From assembly GCA_016234495.1 (NCBI GenBank), contig JACRBI010000040.1:186001-250000 (forward strand): DNA of 64,000 nt, written 5' to 3'. Shown here piece by piece: positions 8,625-17,007 of the stretch (position 1 is its first letter; every line of letters starts with the position of its first letter). The translations under genes and the position numbers were made by a program. The notes below the pieces were generated by a model. That model saw only the letters and a list, made by a program, of their open reading frames with translations. It was not told the origin of the DNA and did no database searches. The stretch is from Chloroflexota bacterium (GTDB lineage: Bacteria; Chloroflexota; Anaerolineae; Anaerolineales; Villigracilaceae).

Positions 8625-10253
8625 TTACAGCTTTGTTTGCCGTTGTGAAAAGCGCCAAAGGAATAATCCCGCCAGAATCAGCGCCAGCGCGCCGCACGGA
8701 TAGGGAGATAACAACACCTGCCATTGCTCAGATCGACGGGATGGCACGGACGTGGCTGTGGGCGTCTGCGTTGGCGCGGGGGACGGTGAAATTATCAGCG
8801 GCGTGGATGTCTGGGACGGCGGAGCAATTGTCGGCGTGCGCGAAGCGAGAGGCGTAGATGTCAATGACGGGGTCAGGCTGACCGTGGGCAGGATCAGCCC
8901 ACTTGAGTTTGCTCCTGTCTTCGAGCGGTCATCCACAAAAGCAGTTGGCGTAGGCGGAAGCAAAAGCGCGATGGCTGAGTCCATTTGGATCAGCCCGGCG
9001 CCGGAATAAAGATCCCAGCCAGCCGGGCCGACATCCAGCGTAGTGGCTTCAATTGTATTTCTCACAACGCCGGCATTATTCGTGAATGAAAAAAGGACAG
9101 CAGCCAGCCCGCTGACATGGGCGCTGGACATCGAAGTTCCGCTTTTGGTTAAGTATCCGCCGGGGGCGAGGCTGTAAATATTTTCGCCGGGCGCGGCTAC
9201 ATCCACCTCGGGGCCGTAATTGGAGAACGAAGCCGGCTGGTTCGAAAAATTTGTCGCGCCAACCGCCATCACCTGCGGATAGCGCGCCGGGTACAGCACC
9301 TGATTGCCGCCATTATTTCCGCTGGCCGCCACTACAAGCAGCCCCTTGTTATAGGCATAAACGACGGCGGCTTCCAAAGTGACCGAAGGCGATGCGCCGC
9401 CCAGACTTAAATTGATGATCTGCGCGCCGTGGTCTGCCGCCCAAACAATGGCCGCCGCCACGTTGGCGTAAGTGCCCCCGCCGGTTGAATTCAAAACCTT
9501 GAGCGGCATAACCTTCGCTCCCCACGAAACACCCGCGATGCCTGTACCATTATTTCCCTGAGCCGCGGCGATGCCGGCCACATGCGTACCGTGCCCAAAA
9601 TCATCCTGCGGGGTGTTGTCATCATTTACAAAGTCGTAGCCGCCCGTGATCTTGCCGGCCAGGTCGGCATGACTCATGTCCACGCCGCTATCAACGATTG
9701 CAACGGTCACGTTGCCTGAGCCGGTGGATAAGCCCCAACCCTGCGGCGCACGGATCGCGTTCAAGCCGGGCTGTAAACCCCAGCCCGGGTCGTTGGGAAT
9801 CACATCGGCAGCCTGAACGGAATAATTCGGTTCAACAAAGGCCACACCTGTCAACTCATGCAGTTCGCGCATCTTTTCTTCTATTTGAGCCGCAGGGATT
9901 TCAAGCAGGATGACACCCAGTTTGTTCAATTCCTCCAACTCGATCACCCGGCCATATGGATTGAGTCTAGGTTGAACTCTGCTGACATGCGCATTGGGTG
10001 TTATCTTGACGAGTACCTGTGCAACCTGCGCATCTTCTTTGGCGGGTGCGGCTGTTTCTGTTACAAAGACAGTCGGCGACTCTGCGGGCGTGACCTGAGT
10101 CTCCGTTGTGGCAGTTTCGGTCGTATCAAGAGTCGGTGTCGGCTCCTGTGCAAATCCGCGCCGGGTCCCGCTTAAAAACAAAACGAGCATGCCGGTCAAA
10201 AGCAGGGCATAAGCTCGTTTGTTGGGAGCTTGAATTCGATTTTTTTGATTCAT
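8625..10253 (-). CDS. Secreted, membrane-anchored subtilisin-like serine protease (S8)
   Basis: Starting at ATG 10253, the protein has 542 residues. It carries a signal sequence (about 13-36), a Thr/Glu/Pro-rich linker and a propeptide (about 75-150, LVKITPNAHVSRVQPRLNPYG), then the catalytic domain: Asp188 (VDSGVDMSH), His221 (HGTHVAG) and Ser374 (GTSMSSAH), with Asn in SGNNGG. A Thr/Pro/Ser-rich stretch of about 80 residues leads to a C-terminal hydrophobic helix (CGALALILAGLFLWRF) followed by RQTKL, which fits membrane anchoring with the protease outside. A TTG at 10283 in the same frame would overlap the recN stop, but ATG 10253 gives the better signal peptide. It differs from the other subtilase here in domain make-up. 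Confidence 0.92.
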   Translation of the reverse strand: MNQKNRIQAPNKRAYALLLTGMLVLFLSGTRRGFAQEPTPTLDTTETATTETQVTPAESPTVFVTETAAPAKEDAQVAQVLVKITPNAHVSRVQPRLNPYGRVIELEELNKLGVILLEIPAAQIEEKMRELHELTGVAFVEPNYSVQAADVIPNDPGWGLQPGLNAIRAPQGWGLSTGSGNVTVAIVDSGVDMSHADLAGKITGGYDFVNDDNTPQDDFGHGTHVAGIAAAQGNNGTGIAGVSWGAKVMPLKVLNSTGGGTYANVAAAIVWAADHGAQIINLSLGGASPSVTLEAAVVYAYNKGLLVVAASGNNGGNQVLYPARYPQVMAVGATNFSNQPASFSNYGPEVDVAAPGENIYSLAPGGYLTKSGTSMSSAHVSGLAAVLFSFTNNAGVVRNTIEATTLDVGPAGWDLYSGAGLIQMDSAIALLLPPTPTAFVDDRSKTGANSSGLILPTVSLTPSLTSTPLASRTPTIAPPSQTSTPLIISPSPAPTQTPTATSVPSRRSEQWQVLLSPYPCGALALILAGLFLWRFSQRQTKL

Positions 10254-10279
10254 TGCTATGAGACAACACAAACCACGGT

Positions 10280-12007
10280 TCAACTCTTTATCGTCTGTCT
10301 TGCGATCTGCAGAAGTTCATGCGCGGAACGCAGAGTCCCTTCGCCGACTTCGCCAAGCATCTGCGATAGTTCGAGCAGACGCGACTCGCCGTCGAGGTTT
10401 TCGACGCGAGTCAGCGTGCGGCCGTTATCCACCAGTTTTTGCACCTGATAATGCTGGTCGCCAAAGACCGCCAGCTGCGGAAGGTGCGTCACACAAAAAA
10501 CCTGATGCGTGCGCGATAGATTCCAAAGCTTATGGCCGACCACCATGCCCACCCGCCCGCCGATACCCTGGTCAATTTCATCGAAGATCAGCGACGGCAC
10601 TTCGTCGGCGCGCGCCATGACATTCTTCAAGCCGAGCATCAGGCGCGAGGTCTCTCCGCCGGAAGCGATCTTTGCCAGCGGCTTCAATCCTTCGCCGGGA
10701 TTGGGGGCGATCAAAAACTCCACGCGGTCGAATCCGTTCTGGTCAAATGCGATGCGTGTGCCATCGGGCATCGGCGCGCCGTTCAGATCGGGTTTGGTTT
10801 GGAAGTCCACGCCGAAGCGCGCAGACTGCATCTTCAAGTCGCCGAGTTCGGTTTCGATTCCCTTACCCATCGTGATTGCGGCAGATTTGCGTTTTTCAGA
10901 GAGAGCCGCGCCCTGCTTCGCCAGTTTTTCAAGCAGTTTCGCTTCTTGCATTTCGAGGTCAGCGATGCGTTCCGCCGCGCCGGTGATGGTCTCCAGTTGT
11001 TTGCGCGCGTCTGCGCCGTAAGCGATGACCGCCGGAATATTCCCGCCATATTTGCGCGTCAGCGAGTGGATCAAATCCAGCCGTTCTTCCACGGCTTCGA
11101 GCCGCTTCGGGTTAAATTCGATCTCCTCGAGATAATCGCGCAAACTATGGATGATATCCGAAATGGTATCGAGCAAAAGTTCGGCCTGATCCGCCAATTC
11201 CGCCTGGCCGGCATCTATCTTCGCAAGCGCTGCCAGCGCCTGCGCCGCCTGTCCGACGAGGTCAGTTGCAGCAGGCATTTCAGGCGAGCCTTCATCCAAA
11301 ACAGCCAAGGCCTCCTGCGCGTTCTGTGCAAGAGATTCCGCGTTGGCCAAGCGGTCACGCTCCTTGCGCAGTTCGTCATCTTCGCCGGGTTTCAACCGCG
11401 CCGATTCAATTTCCTCGGCTTGATAGGTGAGCATTTCAATGCGGCGGTCAGAGTCCGACTGCGCCTTGCGCAGGTCTGCGAGTTCGCGGCGCAAATTCAT
11501 CAGCGACTGATATGTCTGGCGGTAACTGCCAAGGGGCTGGTCAACTTCCGCGTAGCGATCGAGCAGGCCAAGGTGCGCGCGCGGATCGAGCAGGGAAAGA
11601 TGTTCCGCCTGTCCGTGGATGTCGATCAGCAGCGCGCCCAACTCCTTCAACAATCCAACATTCACCGTGCGGCCATTGATGCGCGCCACACTGCGCCCCT
11701 CCTTGCGGACTTCGCGCATGAGCGTGACGTAATTCGGATCATCCATTAATTCCTCGCGGTTGAGGATGAAGTTCACCGCTTCTTTTTCTGGACCTGTGAG
11801 TTGGAACACCGCTTCGACAAATGCGGCGTCTGAATCAGTGCGCACAAAAGTCGTATCGGCCTTGCCGCCGATCAGCATCACAACGGCATCAAGGATGATG
11901 GATTTGCCCGCGCCCGTTTCACCGGTCAGGATGATGAGCCCGGAATCAAAACGCAGATCGAGTTTGTCAATGATGGCAAAGTTTTGGATGTGAAGTTCGG
12001 TGAGCAT
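10280..12007 (-). CDS. recN: DNA repair protein RecN
   Basis: This 575-residue SMC-like ATPase has the RecN N-terminus MLTELHIQNFAIIDKLDL with Walker A GETGAGKSIILDA (about 31-43), two long coiled-coil arms in the middle, the signature LKPLAKIASGGETSRLMLGLK and Walker B SLIFDEIDQGIGG near the C-terminus. RecN tethers broken DNA ends and helps recombination repair at double-strand breaks. The length is normal. It is the third gene of a nadK / zinc-finger membrane protein / recN run, the same nadK-recN neighbourhood seen in many bacteria. The preceding gene stops only four bases upstream. Confidence 0.97.
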   Translation of the reverse strand: MLTELHIQNFAIIDKLDLRFDSGLIILTGETGAGKSIILDAVVMLIGGKADTTFVRTDSDAAFVEAVFQLTGPEKEAVNFILNREELMDDPNYVTLMREVRKEGRSVARINGRTVNVGLLKELGALLIDIHGQAEHLSLLDPRAHLGLLDRYAEVDQPLGSYRQTYQSLMNLRRELADLRKAQSDSDRRIEMLTYQAEEIESARLKPGEDDELRKERDRLANAESLAQNAQEALAVLDEGSPEMPAATDLVGQAAQALAALAKIDAGQAELADQAELLLDTISDIIHSLRDYLEEIEFNPKRLEAVEERLDLIHSLTRKYGGNIPAVIAYGADARKQLETITGAAERIADLEMQEAKLLEKLAKQGAALSEKRKSAAITMGKGIETELGDLKMQSARFGVDFQTKPDLNGAPMPDGTRIAFDQNGFDRVEFLIAPNPGEGLKPLAKIASGGETSRLMLGLKNVMARADEVPSLIFDEIDQGIGGRVGMVVGHKLWNLSRTHQVFCVTHLPQLAVFGDQHYQVQKLVDNGRTLTRVENLDGESRLLELSQMLGEVGEGTLRSAHELLQIARQTIKS

Positions 12008-12010
12008 GGG

Positions 12011-12532
12011 CTATCTCGACAATTGAATTCCGGAAAGCCGGGTGTAAACGAGCGGCACGGCAATCACAAGATAGATGGCTTGAAAGGCAATTCCAAAAAG
12101 GTTCATGGTCAATAATTGAAACAAAGCCACAGGCAGTGCGCCAACTGCGACGGCAACGGCGACAGTGGTGAACAAATTTTTCGAGCGGCGGCGGCGAGTG
12201 ACAAGGCGAACACTTTCAGCAATGGCGGCGCCGGCAACCGGCGCGCCGGCTGCAATCAGAAACCAGCCAAAGAACCCGATGCCGCCAATCAACGTGACGA
12301 GGAACGCCGCCACTGCCGAAAGAAATGAGGCGGTGATGAAACCCAGTGCATAGTCGTACCATTCAGCGGTGTCAAAGGATTTTTGATGTGAACGAACACA
12401 CTCCCTGCACAAATAGCCGGTGGGGGTGCGCTGGGCACAGGAGGCGCAGATCGGTTTTTCACAACGCTTGCAGCGCAGGGCGGTTTCCCGGTCAGGGTGG
12501 ATGTAACAATAAGTTGCGGTTGATTCGGTCAT
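12011..12532 (-). CDS. B-box-type zinc-finger membrane protein
   Basis: This 173-residue protein has a Cys/His-rich N-terminal segment (CYIHPDRETALRCKRC, then ICASCAQRTPTGYLCRECVRSHQ) with the spacing of a B-box zinc-binding module, followed by about four hydrophobic segments (about 55-170). Proteins of this layout are usually annotated as B-box zinc-finger membrane proteins of unknown function, and I cannot assign a role. Its ATG overlaps the nadK stop (ATGA) and its stop lies four bases before recN, so it is cotranscribed with both. Confidence 0.8.
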   Translation of the reverse strand: MTESTATYCYIHPDRETALRCKRCEKPICASCAQRTPTGYLCRECVRSHQKSFDTAEWYDYALGFITASFLSAVAAFLVTLIGGIGFFGWFLIAAGAPVAGAAIAESVRLVTRRRRSKNLFTTVAVAVAVGALPVALFQLLTMNLFGIAFQAIYLVIAVPLVYTRLSGIQLSR

Positions 12533-13392
12533 CGAGGAAATCCCAAAGAGTTTTCATTCATGTGTGCGGTCAGGTTGCGGTAGAAATAACCCGGGTCGCC
12601 AAAGCGGACAAATTGCGCGGTGACATCTGCGACGGTCACTTTGACCTGGTCGTCTTCCATCAACGGCGTCGGCAATTGACCGTCCACGCTCAGGACGGAG
12701 TTCTCGCTTTTTACAACGATGCTGACTGACGAGCCTTCTGACAGGACAACTGCGCGATCCACAGAAAGATGCGGCGCAATAGGCACGAGTAAAATATTTC
12801 TAAGCTCCGGCGGCAGAATCGGTCCGCCAGCCGCAAGCGCATAAGCCGTGGAGCCTGTGGCTGTTGAAGCGATGATTCCATCCGCAACGTAACTTGTCAG
12901 GCGGCGCCCGTCCACCGAAGCGGTCAAACGCACGGGACGCAGACTCTGTCCGCGGGCAACGACGACTTCATTGAGCGCGTTCGAACTGCCGAGGCTTTCG
13001 CCTGCGCGGATATGTTCCGCGTGGAGCATCATGCGGTTTTCGATCCACGCTTCGCCGTTGAATAATTTTTCAAGGTACTCGCGCCATTCATTGCGGTCAA
13101 TTTGGATTAAAAAACCCAGACGCCCAAGATTCACGCCGAGGATCGGTACGCCGCACGGAGCACATAAATGTCCCGCGCGCAGCACGCCCCCGTCGCCGCC
13201 GACAGCGATCAGCATGTCGAACTCGCCCTGCTTTACCCGTTTGCGGAGGTCTTCGTTGTACAAAGAATCGCACGGGGCATCAATGCCTTTTTCTTTTAAG
13301 TAGGCGGCCATCGCCTCCGCTTCTGCAAAGGCTTGCGGCATTTTTGGATAAGCCGTTACTACCAGTCGTGTGGGTATGAATGGTGCAGACAT
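12529..13392 (-). CDS. nadK: NAD kinase
   Basis: This 287-residue protein has the NAD-kinase GGDG motif in AVGGDGGVLRAG (about 62-73), the NLGRLGFL block, the NE/D block LNEVVVARG and the TGSTAYALAAGGPI block that contacts NAD. The enzyme phosphorylates NAD with ATP or polyphosphate to give NADP and is the sole NADP source in most bacteria. Length and motifs are normal. It is the first gene of the nadK / B-box / recN run. A TATAAT at 13402-13407 lies nine bases before the ATG, so its 5' leader is very short. Confidence 0.96.
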   Translation of the reverse strand: MSAPFIPTRLVVTAYPKMPQAFAEAEAMAAYLKEKGIDAPCDSLYNEDLRKRVKQGEFDMLIAVGGDGGVLRAGHLCAPCGVPILGVNLGRLGFLIQIDRNEWREYLEKLFNGEAWIENRMMLHAEHIRAGESLGSSNALNEVVVARGQSLRPVRLTASVDGRRLTSYVADGIIASTATGSTAYALAAGGPILPPELRNILLVPIAPHLSVDRAVVLSEGSSVSIVVKSENSVLSVDGQLPTPLMEDDQVKVTVADVTAQFVRFGDPGYFYRNLTAHMNENSLGFPR

Positions 13393-13519
13393 GATAAGGC
13401 GATTATAGTTGAAAGTTGCAGGTTCAAGGTTTGAAGGTTACACGAGTTTAAAAGTTTAATGGGTGGAAAGTTAAGGGCTTTCGGCTTGCCAACCTGCCAA
13501 TGTGTAAACTTGCAAACCC
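13393..13519. repeat. Inverted-repeat spacer of the GTTGAAAGTT/AACCTGC word family
   Basis: Besides the nadK -10 element (TATAAT on the minus strand, 13402-13407) the spacer has GTTGAAAGTTGCAGGTTCAAGGTTTGAAGGTT and, further on, AACCTGCCAATGTGTAAACTTGCAAACC, which pair imperfectly. The same words in reverse complement occur just before pyrC (about 35713-35738). No gene is seen. Confidence 0.5.
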
Positions 13520-14032
13520 TCAAGCCAGAGTCTGATCACACGTGTTTCTGTATCCGCATTTTGCGCAGCGACCAGCCTGTTCATGTGAACGATGAACTTC
13601 TTTTTTGTGTTCATCGCGTTTCATTTCCACTAAAAGATCGGTCAGGGAATTTTCCAATTCAGGGGTGTAGTCTATCGCAAAGTCACGGTTTTCATAGTGA
13701 ATGATTCCATACGGTGGGCGCATGTCATAGGTCTTTTCCACAAGGAGACAATACGCCGCGAGCTGATAAATATGCGAATCATAGGGCGCTTCCGGTGCGC
13801 GGCCTGATTTGACTTCCACGGGAATGATCCTGTCGTTTTGCTGAATGAGATAATCCGGCTTGCCCGTTAAATTCAACGCGGGGTAAAAAAGCGGCTTCTC
13901 CACTTTTCCCCAACCATGCGTATCGGTGTAGATGATCCGTCCGCCGGGCAGGCCGGCTTCCTTCCGCTGGACAGAGGATTTGCGAAAGAAGAAGAGCGCA
14001 AAGACGAACAAAATAAGGGCAAGGTAGAGCAT
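13520..14032 (-). CDS. Cas4/Dna2-like PD-(D/E)XK nuclease, C-terminal half with membrane segment
   Basis: This 170-residue protein begins with a hydrophobic helix (LALILFVFALFFF). It then has the nuclease core: GKPDYLI (catalytic Asp), IIPVEVKSG (Glu and Lys), QLAAYCLLVE (motif IV), and three C-terminal cysteines in CAKCGYRNTC. In Cas4/Dna2-type (DUF83) nucleases three C-terminal Cys plus one N-terminal Cys bind a 4Fe-4S cluster. Here the N-terminal Cys and the motif-I His are missing from this protein but present in the gene two places upstream. The start lies eight bases after the HEAT-like gene's stop with no clear Shine-Dalgarno, suggesting coupling. It is probably one subunit of a split enzyme. 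The substrate is unknown. Confidence 0.72.
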   Translation of the reverse strand: MLYLALILFVFALFFFRKSSVQRKEAGLPGGRIIYTDTHGWGKVEKPLFYPALNLTGKPDYLIQQNDRIIPVEVKSGRAPEAPYDSHIYQLAAYCLLVEKTYDMRPPYGIIHYENRDFAIDYTPELENSLTDLLVEMKRDEHKKEVHRSHEQAGRCAKCGYRNTCDQTLA

Positions 14033-14040
14033 TTCAGTAA

Positions 14041-14685
14041 TCAGTGAACAGGTTGGATTTTTTCTGCGAGCCTGATGATTCTACCCAAGCGTGTGAATGC
14101 CGCGCCGGAGAGGTCATCATTTCTTTTTTTGAGGGTTTTGATAAACTGGTCTTTGTTGGATTCGTCGACGGCGGGCAGTGTCCTTTCTGCATGTTGCGGG
14201 ACTTCCTTGGGGCGGCAGGTTGATAAATGTTTGAGCAAATATGGGAAGATGACCTTGTTGTATTCCTCATTGGCTGCGGCGGTATGCGCCAGCGCGGAAA
14301 TGGAATTATCAATGGTGATAACCGAGCCTGCTTCCTTGGCTTTCTTGATTTCATCCAGGTGTTTAAATATAAAATCGGGATTTACTTTGGCAATTTCAGC
14401 GAGCGCGGTCATTGCGCCCCAGACCATGTTATTGTGTTTGCTTTTCAGCAGTTTTATAAAATCTTCAGCATACGGCGTGATAAGCTGCGGGTCAATCACG
14501 CCAATTTCATACATGACATGAATGCAATCCCAGTGGATATTTTTATTTTCATTCCACATATTTTTGGCGATCTCGCGAATGCCGTCCACGTCTTCCCGCG
14601 CGGCAAGGTCACGCGCCAGGTCAAGGTTGGGTGTTCGGTCGCGACGGGTTTGCAAATAGCCAAGACGATTTAATAAGCTGGACAT
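14041..14685 (-). CDS. HEAT-like alpha-helical repeat protein
   Basis: Starting at ATG 14685 (MSSLLNRLGYLQ), 214 residues remain. TAGGAA sits six bases upstream, made partly of the preceding gene's stop. The sequence is a run of paired helices (IREIAKNMWNENKNIHWDCIHV, YAEDFIKLLKSKHNNMVWGAMT, further pairs to the end), the look of a HEAT/armadillo-type solenoid, perhaps distantly AlkD-like. No catalytic motif is seen. Solenoids usually act as protein- or DNA-binding scaffolds. It is lodged between the two halves of the Cas4-like nuclease with gaps of seven and eight bases, so it may work with that enzyme. Confidence 0.6.
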   Translation of the reverse strand: MSSLLNRLGYLQTRRDRTPNLDLARDLAAREDVDGIREIAKNMWNENKNIHWDCIHVMYEIGVIDPQLITPYAEDFIKLLKSKHNNMVWGAMTALAEIAKVNPDFIFKHLDEIKKAKEAGSVITIDNSISALAHTAAANEEYNKVIFPYLLKHLSTCRPKEVPQHAERTLPAVDESNKDQFIKTLKKRNDDLSGAAFTRLGRIIRLAEKIQPVH

Positions 14686-14692
14686 GGGATTC

Positions 14693-14926
14693 CTATATTT
14701 GCGCCGTACAAAATGCCACCAGTGTGAGAATGGCCGCCAAAAGCAGGACCATGCCCACGGTCCGCAGTAGAAGCGCAGAGAGAGTTTTTCGTCCGTGTTG
14801 GCGGTGCAGTTCAGTGCCGGCGGAAAGTTCGGTTTGATTCTCCGACTCCACACCCAGCCTGCGGTAGCGCCAAGCACGGCGGCAGTAGAGATAACTTCCA
14901 ATTTCAGAGGCGCGGATGATCGGCAC
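14693..14926 (-). CDS. Cas4/Dna2-like nuclease, N-terminal half with membrane segment
   Basis: A GTG at 14926 gives 77 residues (VPIIRASEIGSYLYCRRAWRY). A TTG at 14944 is an alternative start. SYLYCRRAW carries the lone N-terminal cysteine and GTELHRQHG the motif-I histidine of Cas4/Dna2-type nucleases. A hydrophobic helix (LRTVGMVLLLAAILTLVAF) precedes the stop. All catalytic Asp/Glu/Lys and the other three cysteines are absent here but present in the gene at 13520-14032, which opens with a second hydrophobic helix. The two together make about 250 residues, a sensible full length with a membrane hairpin. TATACT ends six bases before the GTG. Confidence 0.68.
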   Translation of the reverse strand: MPIIRASEIGSYLYCRRAWRYRRLGVESENQTELSAGTELHRQHGRKTLSALLLRTVGMVLLLAAILTLVAFCTAQI

Positions 14927-14932
14927 GGGCAG

Positions 14933-14938
14933 AGTATA
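14933..14938 (-). promoter_or_regulatory. Extended -10 element before the split nuclease operon (leaderless GTG)
   Basis: TGCTATACT on the minus strand is an extended -10 (TGnTATACT) ending six bases before GTG 14926. That is the same six-base spacing as several other genes in the window, and it supports GTG rather than the upstream TTG as the start. Confidence 0.5.
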
Positions 14939-15027
14939 GCACAAATTTTCTAAACACTAAAAGCATAAATGCCGCCCCAAGTTATGATAAACTACCCGCG
15001 GAAAAAATTTCCCTGCGGAGGAAAGCC

Positions 15028-15579
15028 ATGACAAAACGCAAAACCTATTCGATTGAAATTGCCGGCATAAAACGCGAACTTACTTTATTTGAGATCAAAC
15101 CCGGTTTGCAGATCGCGATCTTGAACATCCTCGGAGATACTGAGCTGGTGCAGGCGTGCGCGCGCGAACTCGCAAAAAAACTTGCTGAAGTTGAATATGA
15201 CATCCTTGTAACGGCGGAAGCCAAGTCTATTCCGCTGGCGTATGCGCTCTCGGTTGAGACAGGCAAACCATACCTGGTGCTGCGCAAAACCTACAAGCCT
15301 TACATGGGCGATGCGCTCAAGGCGGAAACGCTTTCCATCACAACCGGCCAGCCGCAGTTGTTGATCCTGGACGAGAAAGACCTTGATTTCATTAAGGGTA
15401 AAAAAGCGGTCATCCTCGATGATGTGATCAGCACCGGCTCGACCCTGCAGGGGATGCGGATGATTCTCGACAAGGCAAATGCAAGCGTGGCGGCGGAGGC
15501 GGCCATTCTCACCGAAGGCGACCGCGCACAGTGGATGCATATTTATGCTCTTGGGCATCTGCCGTTGTTTACGGAGTAA
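15028..15579 (+). CDS. apt: Adenine phosphoribosyltransferase-like PRTase
   Basis: This 183-residue protein has the PRPP-binding signature AVILDDVISTGSTL (about 128-141) and the type I PRTase fold, with AEAKSIPLAYALSVETGKPY in the position of the conserved pyrophosphate/base loop of Apt. The enzyme would turn adenine (or a related purine) plus PRPP into AMP. The family is clear, but exact base preference is not provable from sequence. GGAGGAAAG stands seven bases before the ATG. It is monocistronic with a strong terminator behind it. Confidence 0.8.
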   Translation: MTKRKTYSIEIAGIKRELTLFEIKPGLQIAILNILGDTELVQACARELAKKLAEVEYDILVTAEAKSIPLAYALSVETGKPYLVLRKTYKPYMGDALKAETLSITTGQPQLLILDEKDLDFIKGKKAVILDDVISTGSTLQGMRMILDKANASVAAEAAILTEGDRAQWMHIYALGHLPLFTE

Positions 15580-15593
15580 TGAATGCAGGAACG

Positions 15594-15628
15594 AAAAAGC
15601 CCGGGAAAATTCCCGGGCTTTTTTTTAT
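15594..15628. terminator. Strong bidirectional intrinsic terminator
   Basis: AAAAAGCCCGGGAA and TTCCCGGGCTTTTT pair perfectly. A T-run follows on the plus strand and an A-run precedes it, so it can terminate both apt (plus) and the convergent GIY-YIG gene (minus). Confidence 0.92.
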
Positions 15629-15876
15629 TTGTTTGCACTTTCAATCAATCTGCTTTTTTGAACCCGCTTCATCTTTTTGATCGCAAGTTCGCGCTTCATC
15701 GCAGCGGCGCGGTCTGATTGCTCTTCCAGATAAACCAGTTTCACCGGACGGCGCGTGCTGGTGTACTTTGCACCGATTCCTTTGTTATGTTGTTTGACTC
15801 GCCGCCCGGGGTCGGTGGTCCAGCCGGTGTAAAAGGTTCCGTCTGAACATTCGAGGATGTAACAATAGCAGGTCAT
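15625..15876 (-). CDS. GIY-YIG domain protein (UPF0213/YhbQ-like)
   Basis: This 83-residue single-domain protein opens CYCYILECSDGTFYTGWT, the GIY-YIG beta hairpin (YIL...YTG), followed by RRVKQHN and a Glu in YLEEQ, as in the small YhbQ/UPF0213 group. These act on DNA ends or structures, and some members have weak nuclease activity. The real cellular role is uncertain. It overlaps the tyrA stop by four bases (ATGA) and is followed by the shared terminator. Confidence 0.87.
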   Translation of the reverse strand: MTCYCYILECSDGTFYTGWTTDPGRRVKQHNKGIGAKYTSTRRPVKLVYLEEQSDRAAAMKRELAIKKMKRVQKSRLIESANK

Positions 15877-16850
15877 TTCTTGTCTTTGGACGGGCGGGTC
15901 AGCATGGTGCCGAACAATCTTTCCTTCAACGGTGTTTTTTCCAGCGGCGGGGCTTTCTTGTCGGCCCAGGCTGCGGAAAAACGATCATTCAGCCATTCTT
16001 CGCGGCCCTTGTGTGCGGCCTGCAAAAGCTTCTTCACAGCCTCGTCATTTCCGTCTTCGATTTCGTCTCGAAGATCAACCAGGGAACTGATCATCGCATT
16101 CAGCACGCGCACGGCGTTTTCGCGATTATGCAAGGATAGCATCTGCAATGATTCAGGGTCGTCCCGCACGGATGTAACGGCGTGATAGGCGCGCTCTGCC
16201 ACCTTGCGGGCTTCCTTCCAGCCGGGTTGATTCATGGTCGCGTTCAACAAAGCCGCGGAAACCAGTTGCGGCAGAAGGTATGTGGACGCCATCAAACCGT
16301 CTGACTCGGCAATATCGGCGATCATGATCGTTGCGCCGGCCAGTCCTACAAAGTTTGTAACCAGTTGCAAGGCTTCGCCCGGGGTACCGGAAGGAGCATC
16401 CACGAGGAAAATGCTGTTTTTGAAAAGAACAGCCCGGGCTGAGTCCAGACCCGTCTCCGTCTCGTTTAAAAATTCAGCGGCAATGGTGGGGATAAGTCCC
16501 ACATAATAACAGCCCCTGGGAAGAATATCCCTTGCCCAATTTGCCACTTCAGATTTGATCGGAGAGGTATCCACAACAACCGTGCCCGGCACGAGGTCGG
16601 GAGCGATAAATTCCAAAGTCTCGCGCACCTGATGCACCGGCAAAGCCAGCAGTACCAGTCGCGCATCCTTCACGGCAGTGGGGAGGTTATGTTCGGTTTT
16701 ATCCACAGCGCCTTTTTGCTGCGCGGCGCGCTCAATTGAAAAATCCTTGTCATGTCCCACGCAAAAGACGCTATCCTTGTGAGCAGCAAGCGCCAGCCCC
16801 AACGAAGCGCCCACCTGACCAAGACCGATGATTGTAATTTGTACAGGCAT
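15873..16850 (-). CDS. tyrA: Prephenate (or arogenate) dehydrogenase family protein
   Basis: Starting at ATG 16850 with GAGGG seven bases before it, the protein has 325 residues. The N-terminal Rossmann motif is ITIIGLGQVGASLGLALAA (about 4-22), followed by VLLALPVHQVRETL and VVDTSPIKS, the pattern of TyrA-type dehydrogenases. The C-terminal half is helical, as in the family. The enzyme would convert prephenate or arogenate to a tyrosine precursor with NAD(P). No chorismate mutase domain or ACT domain is visible. An in-frame ATG at 16898 lacks a ribosome site. TATAAT at 16879-16884 is a likely -10. Confidence 0.82.
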   Translation of the reverse strand: MPVQITIIGLGQVGASLGLALAAHKDSVFCVGHDKDFSIERAAQQKGAVDKTEHNLPTAVKDARLVLLALPVHQVRETLEFIAPDLVPGTVVVDTSPIKSEVANWARDILPRGCYYVGLIPTIAAEFLNETETGLDSARAVLFKNSIFLVDAPSGTPGEALQLVTNFVGLAGATIMIADIAESDGLMASTYLLPQLVSAALLNATMNQPGWKEARKVAERAYHAVTSVRDDPESLQMLSLHNRENAVRVLNAMISSLVDLRDEIEDGNDEAVKKLLQAAHKGREEWLNDRFSAAWADKKAPPLEKTPLKERLFGTMLTRPSKDKK

Positions 16851-16913
16851 GTTACCCTCGCAATAGTTTGATGACGCGATTATACTGCCAATATCCACGG
16901 CCTTTTAAACGCC

Positions 16914-16942
16914 GAGAACCGCGGACGCCGACCGCGGTTCTC
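16914..16942. other. Strong GC-rich hairpin in the tyrA-ogt divergent spacer
   Basis: GAGAACCGCGG and CCGCGGTTCTC form a perfect 11-bp stem with a 7-base loop. It lies between two divergent genes, upstream of both, with no T-run, so it is not an obvious terminator. AAAGGAGGAG follows at once, which looks like a ribosome site, but I find no credible ORF behind it. Confidence 0.55.
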
Positions 16943-17007
16943 TTTGAAAGGAGGAGAAGAGAAATCACCTTACGCAGGTAAATTTATCATGGTTGTCCTA
17001 ATAGTAC

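Noticed and set aside
8161-8724. Longer lipoprotein reading frame starting at 8724
   Set aside because: It overlaps the end of the second subtilase gene and would put about 57 unrelated residues before a perfect lipoprotein signal. The ATG at 8553 fits better.
10532-11749. Long open frame (405 codons) on the plus strand opposite recN
   Set aside because: recN on the other strand has full family motifs. The antisense frame is a shadow of GC-biased codon use with no recognisable motif.
13520-14926. Cas4-like genes as part of a CRISPR-Cas locus
   Set aside because: No cas1, cas2, effector genes or repeat array are nearby. The membrane helices point to a different, stand-alone nuclease family.
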